Shown: in pieces, positions 48,626 through 54,485 of the stretch
How the letters are laid out: every line of letters begins with the position of its first letter
Position numbering within the stretch: position 1 is the stretch's first letter
NCBI RefSeq assembly: GCF_000331225.1
Contig: NZ_ANFY01000018.1
Coordinates: 1 to 54,485 of the forward strand
Length of the DNA: 54,485 bases
Direction: 5' to 3'
From: Sandarakinorhabdus sp. AAP62
Lineage (GTDB): Bacteria > Pseudomonadota > Alphaproteobacteria > Sphingomonadales > Sphingomonadaceae
Program-made: the position numbers and the translations under genes
The notes under the pieces: generated by a model
Told to the model about the DNA's origin: nothing
The model's input: the letters and a program-made list of their open reading frames with translations, nothing else
The model's database searches: none

Positions 48626-49269
48626 CGCCCGCCGTTCGCCAGCCGCATATCCAGATAGGCGTCCACCTCGCCCATCAGCAGATCCATTTCATTCTGGAAG
48701 AAATGGTTGGCGCCCGGAATGGTGCTGTGGTGGATGGTGATGTGGCGCTGGGTCTTCAGCTTGTCGACCAGCTTCTGCACGGCCGATGGCGGCACCACTT
48801 CGTCGGCTTCGCCATCCACGATGATCCCGCTCGACGGGCACGGGGCCAGGAAGGTGAAATCATACATGTTGGCCGGCGGCGCGATCGAGATGAAGCCCTT
48901 GATCTCGGGCCGGCGCATCAGCAGTTGCATGCCGATCCAGGCACCGAAGGAGAAGCCGCCCACCCAGGTGGTGTGGGCTTCCGGGTTGAACTGCTGCAGC
49001 CAATCGAGCGCGGAGGCGGCATCGGAAAGTTCGCCGATACCGTTGTCGAACACGCCCTGGCTGCGGCCGACGCCGCGGAAATTGAAGCGCAGCGTTGCAA
49101 AGCCGCGCTTCACGAAGCTCTGATACATGGCCAGTACGATCGGGTGGTTCATCGTGCCCTGAGCCGGATGCGGCTGCAACAGGATGGCCACCGGCGCGCG
49201 CGGGCCAGCGCCGGGCTGGTAACGGCCTTCAAGACGCCCTTCGGGGCCGGTAAGAATGACTTCGGGCAT
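48622..49269 (-). CDS. Alpha/beta hydrolase
   Basis: From ATG 49269 the product has 215 residues. The nucleophile is Ser107 in GGFSFGAW, an acidic residue lies in VDGEADEVVPP (about residue 152), and the His is in PGANHFF near the C-terminus. RGVGRSQGVFDNGIGE is typical of the family of small cytoplasmic hydrolases that often stand beside suf/isc genes in alphaproteobacteria. The substrate is unknown. It is divergent from the first cysteine desulfurase by 65 bases. Confidence 0.88.
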   Translation of the reverse strand: MPEVILTGPEGRLEGRYQPGAGPRAPVAILLQPHPAQGTMNHPIVLAMYQSFVKRGFATLRFNFRGVGRSQGVFDNGIGELSDAASALDWLQQFNPEAHTTWVGGFSFGAWIGMQLLMRRPEIKGFISIAPPANMYDFTFLAPCPSSGIIVDGEADEVVPPSAVQKLVDKLKTQRHITIHHSTIPGANHFFQNEMDLLMGEVDAYLDMRLANGGR

Positions 49270-49334
49270 GGGATTCCCAGTTCTGGCGCAAAGCGCGGCA
49301 AGCGCCCTATATGGCCTCAAAAGGCCCTGTTGCA

Positions 49335-50426
49335 ATGAAAAGCCGAATCTCTCTCGATCATGCCGCCACCACGCCGGTGAACGCGGCGGCGCGCGCGGCG
49401 ATGATGGCCGCGCTCGATCTGGGCGGCAATCCGTCAAGTGTCCACGCTGGCGGCCGCGCGGCCCATGCGTTGCTGGAAGGCGCGCGCGATGCCGTGGCGC
49501 GCTTTGCCGGCGTGGCCGCGGAACAGATCGTCTTCACCAGCGGGGGCACCGAAGCCCTTGCGCTGGCGGCGAATGGCGCGCGGCTGGCGGGGCCGGCCCG
49601 CCCGCGCTTTCTGGTGGGCGCGACCGAGCACAGCGCCGTGTTGCAGGCGCGCGACGATGCAGTGGTGATGCCGGTGGACAGCAGCGGCCTGATCGATCTG
49701 GCGGCGCTGGTCGCTGTGCTTGCCGATGGCCCGGCGCTGGTGGCCGTGCAGGCCGCGAACAATGAAACCGGTGTGATCCAGCCGTTGGCCGAGGTGGCAA
49801 CGCTGGTGCGCGATACCGGCGGGTTGCTGCTGGTGGATGCCGTGCAGGCGGCGGGGAAGATGACGCTGCCCGATGCAGACTTCGTGGCGCTGTCGGCCCA
49901 CAAGCTGGGCGGGCCACCGGGCGTGGGCGCGCTGATCGTGAAAGACCCCGCCAGTTTGATCCCGGTGCAGCGCGGCGGCGGGCAGGAGCGTGGCCATCGC
50001 GGCGGCACGCCAAACCTGCCCGGCATCGCGGGCTTCGCCGCCGCCGTGGCCGAGCCGCACGACTGGAACGCGGTTGCCGCGCGGCGCATGGCGCTGGAAA
50101 CATGGTTGAAAGCCGCCGGCGCGATCATCCACGGCGAGGCCGCGCCGCGCCTGCCCAACATCAGCAGCATCGGCCTGCCCGGCGTGGCCGCGTCAACCCA
50201 GGTGATGATGCTGGATCTCGAAGGCTTCATGGTCTCCGCCGGGGCGGCCTGCTCGTCGGGCAAGGTGAAATCCAGTCACGTGCTCGCCGCGATGGGGCTG
50301 GGCGCGGCGGCGGGCGAGGCCATCCGCGTCAGCCTGTCACCGGCCACCACGGATACCGAGCTTGACGCATTCGCCTCCGCCTGGCTTGCCATGGCGGCGC
50401 GGTTGGGCCGAAAGGGCGCGGCATGA
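49335..50426 (+). CDS. Cysteine desulfurase (first of two)
   Basis: From ATG 49335 the product has 363 residues; an in-frame ATG 24 bases upstream is an alternative. It is a PLP enzyme of the NifS/IscS class that removes sulfur from cysteine. The PLP lysine is Lys190 in ALSAHKLGGPPGVG, and the catalytic cysteine is Cys306 in SAGAACSSGKVKSSHVL. Other features are LDHAATTP and EHSAVL. It is coupled to a second desulfurase by ATGA. The protein is shorter than IscS (about 400 residues). Confidence 0.93.
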   Translation: MKSRISLDHAATTPVNAAARAAMMAALDLGGNPSSVHAGGRAAHALLEGARDAVARFAGVAAEQIVFTSGGTEALALAANGARLAGPARPRFLVGATEHSAVLQARDDAVVMPVDSSGLIDLAALVAVLADGPALVAVQAANNETGVIQPLAEVATLVRDTGGLLLVDAVQAAGKMTLPDADFVALSAHKLGGPPGVGALIVKDPASLIPVQRGGGQERGHRGGTPNLPGIAGFAAAVAEPHDWNAVAARRMALETWLKAAGAIIHGEAAPRLPNISSIGLPGVAASTQVMMLDLEGFMVSAGAACSSGKVKSSHVLAAMGLGAAAGEAIRVSLSPATTDTELDAFASAWLAMAARLGRKGAA

Positions 50427-51553
50427 CCATGCCGATCTATCTTGATTATGGCGCGACGACACCGCTCGATCCGGCGGTGGCGGCGGCGATGGAACCGTGG
50501 GGCGTGGGTGGTTTCGGCAATCCGCACAGCGCGCATCTGTGGGGCTACAAGGCCAAGGCGGCGGTGGAACTGGCGCGCGCGCAGGTGGCGACGCTGATCA
50601 ACGCACCGGTGGAAAGCATCGCCTTCACCAGCGGGGCGACCGAAAGCAACAATTGGGCGCTGAAGGGCCTGCTCACCGCGCCGGGGCAGACGCGGCGGCG
50701 CATCGTCACGCTGGCGACAGAGCACAGCAGCGTGCTGGAAACCGCGCACTATCTGGCCAGCATCGGCGCGCAACTGACCATCGTGCCGGTGCGTTCAAAC
50801 GGCCTGGTGGATCTCGGCGACCTCGAACGCGCGCTGGGCGAGGATGTGGCGCTGGTTTCGGTGATGGCAGTGAACAACGAGATTGGCGTGGTGCAGGATC
50901 TGGCGGCCATCTCCACCCTCGTCCACGCTGTCGGCGCCGTGTTCCACGTCGATGCGGCACAGGGTTTCGGCAAGGTGCCAATTGGTGTCGAAGCCATGGG
51001 CATCGATCTGATGAGCATCACGGCCCACAAGATCTACGGCCCCAAGGGCGTTGGCGCGCTGTATCGGCGGCCGTTCACCGTGATCGCCCCGCTGCTGCAC
51101 GGCGGCGGGCAGGAGGATGGCCGCTCGGGCACGTTGCCCACCGCGCTCATCGCCGGACTGGGTGAAGCGGCGCGCATCGCAGGCGAACGCATGGCCGCCG
51201 ATCACGCCCATGCCCTGATGCTGCGCGACCGGCTGCTGGCCGCGCTGACCGTGCAGAGCCAGATCAACGGCGATCTGCAGCGGCGCTGGCCGGGCAATCT
51301 CAACCTCAGCTTTCCGGGCGTCTTCGTGCCGCTTCTGCAGCATTTGCCCGGCCTGGCCATCAGTTCCGGTTCGGCCTGTGCTGCGCTGACCGGGCGGCCC
51401 AGCCATGTGCTGACCGCGCTCGGCCTGCCCGATGTCACGGCAAAGGCCTCGCTGCGGCTGGGCTTCGGCCGATTCACCACCACCGATGAGATCGATGCCG
51501 CTGCCACCCTGTTGAATGCTGCAGTGCGGCAAAAACTTGCAGAAATGGATTGA
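50423..51553 (+). CDS. Cysteine desulfurase (second of two)
   Basis: The 376-residue paralogue starts in the ATGA overlap with the first desulfurase. It has YLDYGATTPLDPAV, ATEHSSVLE, the PLP lysine Lys203 in ITAHKIYGPKGVGALY, and Cys319 in SSGSACAALTGRPSHVL. Compared with the first copy it has the IscS-like pattern HKIYGPKG. The two copies are clearly diverged. A ferredoxin gene follows after 19 bases. No suf or isc scaffold gene is in the window. Confidence 0.93.
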   Translation: MTMPIYLDYGATTPLDPAVAAAMEPWGVGGFGNPHSAHLWGYKAKAAVELARAQVATLINAPVESIAFTSGATESNNWALKGLLTAPGQTRRRIVTLATEHSSVLETAHYLASIGAQLTIVPVRSNGLVDLGDLERALGEDVALVSVMAVNNEIGVVQDLAAISTLVHAVGAVFHVDAAQGFGKVPIGVEAMGIDLMSITAHKIYGPKGVGALYRRPFTVIAPLLHGGGQEDGRSGTLPTALIAGLGEAARIAGERMAADHAHALMLRDRLLAALTVQSQINGDLQRRWPGNLNLSFPGVFVPLLQHLPGLAISSGSACAALTGRPSHVLTALGLPDVTAKASLRLGFGRFTTTDEIDAAATLLNAAVRQKLAEMD

Positions 51554-51572
51554 TCGCGGCACATTGCAGCGC

Positions 51573-51905
51573 ATGACCCGCATCCGCTTCATTTCTGCCG
51601 ATGGCAGCCAGGAAGCCCTGGTGGAGAGCAAGCCCGGCGACCGGCTGCTCGACGTGGCGCAGGCGCATGGCATGCCGCTGGAAGGCACGTGCGAAGGCGC
51701 CATGGCCTGCTCGACCTGCCATGTCTACCTGGTGGGCGGCGATGTCGAGAAACTGCCGCCGCCGGCTGAGGAAGAAGAGGATATGCTGGATTTCGCCGCC
51801 GGCGCCAACCGCCAGAGCCGGCTGGCCTGCCAGATCAGGCTGACCGCCGATATCGCCAGCCTGGATGTGAAGATCCCGCGCGGCGTTGTCGACATGAGCC
51901 GCTGA
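51573..51905 (+). CDS. fdx: Adrenodoxin-type [2Fe-2S] ferredoxin
   Basis: From ATG 51573 the 110-residue product has the ligand set Cys40, Cys46, Cys49 and Cys86 (GTCEGAMACSTC...RLACQI), as in Isc-type ferredoxins. These supply electrons to Fe-S cluster assembly or to cytochrome P450 enzymes. Its position after two cysteine desulfurases suggests the Fe-S assembly role. Confidence 0.93.
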   Translation: MTRIRFISADGSQEALVESKPGDRLLDVAQAHGMPLEGTCEGAMACSTCHVYLVGGDVEKLPPPAEEEEDMLDFAAGANRQSRLACQIRLTADIASLDVKIPRGVVDMSR

Positions 51906-51946
51906 CGCGGCGGGGTCAACCTGAACCGCTGAACGGCGAATATTCT

Positions 51947-52044
51947 GGGGTGGGAACCGGGAACGACCCAGACCGGAATCGTTGCGGCTGCTTCCTTCCG
52001 GACCTGACCGGGTTGGCGAGCGGCCTGTCCGCCCGGCTCCCACG
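51947..52044 (-). ncRNA. ffs: Signal recognition particle RNA (small, 4.5S type)
   Basis: On the minus strand, 5' GTGGGAGCCGGGCGG pairs with 3' CCGGTTCCCACC, and the apex contains the near-invariant GGTCAGGTCCGGAAGGAAGCAGCC split over the strand at about 51986-52011. This hairpin with its conserved loop is diagnostic of bacterial SRP RNA, which binds Ffh and directs membrane proteins to SecYEG. The ends are set from pairing and may be off by a few bases. It is divergent from dnaX, its usual neighbour in alphaproteobacteria. Confidence 0.92.
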
Positions 52045-52132
52045 GCGCATATGGCGATTGTTGCCCGGCAGCGCAAGCCCGGCTTCAAAGCTTGCGTGAC
52101 GCGCCCGCCTGGCCCGGCTAGAACAGGCCTGC

Positions 52133-53794
52133 ATGTCAGACGAATCCGATATCGCCTTTCCGGGCCTTGAACTGCCTGCCGCAGTAGCCGCACCAGCCTA
52201 TCGCGTGCTGGCGCGCAAATATCGCCCGGCTACCTTTGATGCGCTGCTGGGCCAGGATGCCATGGTGCAAACGCTCGGCAATGCCATCGCGCGCGGCCGG
52301 CTGGCGCAGGCCTGGCTGCTCACGGGCGTGCGCGGGGTGGGGAAAACCTCCACCGCGCGCATCATCGCCAAGGCGCTGAACTGCATCGGGCCGGATGGCA
52401 ATGGCGGCCCGACCATCAACCCGTGCGGGGTGTGCGAGCCCTGCACCGCCATCGCCGCCGGCCGCCATCTTGACGTGGTGGAGATGGACGCGGCATCGAA
52501 TACCGGTGTCGATGATGTGCGCGAGATCATCGAAGGCGTGCGCTATGCCGCAGTCTCGGCGCGCTACAAGATCCACATCATCGACGAAGTCCACATGCTG
52601 TCGAAGGCAGCGTTCAACGCGCTGCTGAAAACGCTGGAAGAACCGCCGCCGGGCGTGAAGTTCATCATGGCCACCACCGAGGTGAACAAGGTGCCGGCCA
52701 CGATCCTGTCGCGTTGCCAGCGCTTTGATCTGAAACGCGTTTCGGCCGAAACCCTGGCCGAACACTTCGCCCGCATCCTCGAACAGGAGCAGGTCGGCTT
52801 TGAAGCCGATGCGCTGGCGTTGGTGGCACGGGCCGCGGAAGGCAGCGTGCGCGATGGCCTGTCCATCCTCGATCAGGCCATTGCCCACAGCGGCGAGACG
52901 ATCACCGCAGACGCGGTGCGCGACATGCTGGGCCTTGCCGATCGCGGCGCCGTGCGCGCCCTGTTCGGCCATGTGCTGGAGGGCCGCGTGCCCGATCTGA
53001 TGGCCGCCGTCGCCCGCCAATATGATCTGGGGCAAGACCCGGCGCAGCTGCTGCGCGAACTTTTGGGCCTGGTGCACGGCATCACCCGCCAGCGCCTGGC
53101 GCCGCGCCGCGATCCGCTGCTTTCGGCCGAGGAACAGGCCGCGCTCGACACCTGGGCGAAGGCGCTCACCTTCCCGCGGCTCTCGATGCTGTGGCAGATG
53201 TTGCTGAAGGGGCTGGAGGAAGTGCTGTCGGCTCCGGTGCCGCTGCAGGCCGCCGAAATGGCGTTGCTGCGGCTGTGCCATGTGGCCGATCTGCCCGATC
53301 CGGGCGCGCTGGTGAAGCAATTGCAGCAGCAGGGCGCCACCGTTGCCGCGCCTGCCGCGCCAGCACCCACACCGTCGGGCGCACCCGCCGCTGCACTTCC
53401 CGCTGCGCCGCCGGCCAGCGCGCCGCCGGCTGGCGAAATGCCCGACAGTTTCGAAGCCCTGGTCGCCCTGTTCCGCCGCCAGAGCGAGGCACGGCTGGCG
53501 CATTATCTGACCGACGATGTGCGGCTGGTCCGCTTTGCGCCGCCGCTGCTGGTGCTCGCCGCCAGCGGCCTGCCCAAGGATGTGCCGCTGGCCATCCACC
53601 GCAGCCTGGAAGAATGGACCAGCGCGAAGTGGCAGATCGACTGGCAGACCGACGGCGGCGAGGCGACCTTGCGCGAAGCAGAGCTTGCGCGTCTGGCTGC
53701 GTTGGAGGCACAGATGCGGGCCGATCCGACCGTGGCCGCGCTGCTGTCGGCCTTTCCCGACGCGGAACTCACCCCCCTCAAACAAAGCGCCTGA
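52133..53794 (+). CDS. dnaX: DNA polymerase III subunit gamma/tau
   Basis: The 553-residue clamp-loader ATPase has Walker A GVRGVGKT (residues 65-72), a zinc motif with Cys84, Cys98, Cys101 and Cys104, IIDEVHMLSKAAFNALLKTLEEPP (Walker B) and the SRC motif in ILSRCQRF. An Ala/Pro-rich linker precedes the C-terminal tau-like domain (SFEALVALFRRQSEARLAHYL). I saw no A-rich slippery stretch of the E. coli kind, so a separate gamma form is not predicted. ybaB follows after 8 bases. Confidence 0.97.
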   Translation: MSDESDIAFPGLELPAAVAAPAYRVLARKYRPATFDALLGQDAMVQTLGNAIARGRLAQAWLLTGVRGVGKTSTARIIAKALNCIGPDGNGGPTINPCGVCEPCTAIAAGRHLDVVEMDAASNTGVDDVREIIEGVRYAAVSARYKIHIIDEVHMLSKAAFNALLKTLEEPPPGVKFIMATTEVNKVPATILSRCQRFDLKRVSAETLAEHFARILEQEQVGFEADALALVARAAEGSVRDGLSILDQAIAHSGETITADAVRDMLGLADRGAVRALFGHVLEGRVPDLMAAVARQYDLGQDPAQLLRELLGLVHGITRQRLAPRRDPLLSAEEQAALDTWAKALTFPRLSMLWQMLLKGLEEVLSAPVPLQAAEMALLRLCHVADLPDPGALVKQLQQQGATVAAPAAPAPTPSGAPAAALPAAPPASAPPAGEMPDSFEALVALFRRQSEARLAHYLTDDVRLVRFAPPLLVLAASGLPKDVPLAIHRSLEEWTSAKWQIDWQTDGGEATLREAELARLAALEAQMRADPTVAALLSAFPDAELTPLKQSA

Positions 53795-53802
53795 GAAGAG
53801 AC

Positions 53803-54129
53803 ATGCCCAGCCTCGAAGAACTGATGAATGCGGCCCGCAACGTGCAGGAGCAGATGGCCCGCGCCCAGGCCCAGCTTGACCAGATCGAGGTGGAAGGCGC
53901 GTCCGGCGGCGGCCTGGTGACGGTGCGCGCCACCGCCCGCGGCGCCGTGCGCGGCCTCAACATCGATCCATCGCTGCTGACGGCCGAATCGAAGGAAATG
54001 CTGGAAGATCTGATCGTGGCGGCGTTCAATGACGCCAAGACCAAGGCCGATCAGGCGGGCAGCGCCGAGATGGGCAAGCTCACGGCCGGCATGCAATTGC
54101 CGCCGGGTTTCAAGCTGCCGGATTTCTGA
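53803..54129 (+). CDS. ybaB: YbaB/EbfC nucleoid-associated protein
   Basis: From ATG 53803, behind GAAGAG, the product has 108 residues with LEELMNAARNVQEQMARAQ, GGGLVTVRATARGAVRGLNI and MLEDLIVAAFNDA, all typical of the YbaB fold, a dimeric DNA-binding protein. dnaX-ybaB is a conserved pair, usually followed by recR. Here a different gene follows. Confidence 0.96.
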   Translation: MPSLEELMNAARNVQEQMARAQAQLDQIEVEGASGGGLVTVRATARGAVRGLNIDPSLLTAESKEMLEDLIVAAFNDAKTKADQAGSAEMGKLTAGMQLPPGFKLPDF

Positions 54130-54485
54130 TGCGGCGTCCGTCCCTGGTCCTGTTGGCGATGCCGTTGCTGCTGGCAGCCGCGCCGATCTATCAGCGCTGG
54201 GGCGAAGTTGATTTTGGCGGCCGCCGCGGCGTGTATCTCGAAGAGGATAGCGAGCGCCCCGGCATCGTCACCATGGCGCTGTGCAGCACCAGCAGCAGCG
54301 TTGTCGAGCTGCGCCATTATCGTCCGCAAATGGCACCGAACCTGGTCGCGCAGCTTGATCGCCGCGCCAGCCCTGGCCGGGAAATCACCAGCTGCGACCG
54401 TGGCTGCCAATTGGCCACCCAGGCCATCGCCCGCCGCAATGCGCTGCCGGAAGCCGATCTGCTGCCGGCAGGCGGGCGGGCGTGG
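54129..54485 (+). CDS. Secreted protein of unknown function, 3' end beyond window
   Basis: ATG 54129 shares one base with the ybaB stop (TGATG), and the frame is open to the right edge (119 codons). Residues 1-18 form a likely signal peptide (LVLLAMPLLLAAAP). The mature sequence begins IYQRWGEVDFGGRRGVYLEE and contains three cysteines (CSTSSS, CDRGC). I do not recognise the family. It sits where recR is usually found. Confidence 0.65.
   Translation, partial: MRRPSLVLLAMPLLLAAAPIYQRWGEVDFGGRRGVYLEEDSERPGIVTMALCSTSSSVVELRHYRPQMAPNLVAQLDRRASPGREITSCDRGCQLATQAIARRNALPEADLLPAGGRAW

Noticed and set aside
52133-53794. Programmed frameshift producing a short gamma form of DnaX
   Set aside because: No run of six or more A and no E. 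coli-like slippery heptamer was seen in the gene.

Overview
This is a high-GC window from an alphaproteobacterium, most likely Sphingomonadales. The evidence is a tpiA-ppiD-trpEGDC-moaC-moeA-lexA-comEC-gltX-gltA order, a GTTC-N7-GTTC SOS box upstream of lexA, complex I genes followed by birA-coaX-RNase J-DUF1467, an SRP RNA beside dnaX-ybaB, and a sphingomonad-style TonB-dependent receptor at the left edge. The genus cannot be fixed from the sequence. Genes are tightly packed, with many 1-4 base start/stop overlaps, and no stretch longer than 300 bases lacks a gene. I recognised no tRNA, rRNA, CRISPR array, prophage or insertion sequence. Family assignments come from reading motifs by eye, without database searches.

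Layout. Positions 1-3.7 kb hold a TonB-dependent receptor (running off the left edge), divergent from a secreted Vgb-like beta-propeller protein that is translationally coupled to a small cytochrome c. From 3.7 to 11 kb, on the minus strand, lie a short CoaA-type kinase, CTP synthase, a lipoprotein subtilase with a barrel-like C-terminus, an MFS transporter, SecG and triosephosphate isomerase. From 11.1 to 19.4 kb the plus strand carries ppiD, trpE-G-D-C, moaC, moeA and lexA. An amidohydrolase and ComEC follow on the minus strand, then gltX, gltA with a clear terminator, a large membrane-anchored coiled-coil protein, and a coupled SDR plus phosphoribosylanthranilate isomerase-like pair (22.6-29.3 kb). 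From 42.7 down to 29.5 kb the minus strand reads nuoG-H-I-J-K-L-M-N, birA, coaX, RNase J and a DUF1467 protein. The complex I genes nuoA-F are not here: nuoG faces the divergent trmFO. The right end has trmFO, an EF-hand protein, a squalene/phytoene synthase-family protein, a VOC protein, a serine hydrolase, anmK, a small membrane protein, an alpha/beta hydrolase, two tandem cysteine desulfurases with a [2Fe-2S] ferredoxin, SRP RNA, dnaX, ybaB and a truncated secreted protein.

How it works together. Most of the window is housekeeping: tryptophan and molybdopterin cofactor synthesis in one coupled operon, the SOS repressor, the TCA entry enzyme, the membrane arm and part of the peripheral arm of NADH dehydrogenase, cofactor activation (CoA, biotin), RNA processing, Fe-S supply and replication.

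The most unusual signals are the palindromic repeats. Three families occur. One copy lies in frame inside birA and appears to be translated as an extra segment of about 40 residues just before the KWPND motif. Another sits between nuoJ and nuoI. Other points worth attention are two different pantothenate kinase types in one window (the CoaA type lacks its N-terminal region), a nuo operon cut between F and G, a polarity-protein-like coiled-coil protein, and a divergent TrpF paralogue coupled to a dehydrogenase. I found no clearly new defence or mobile system.
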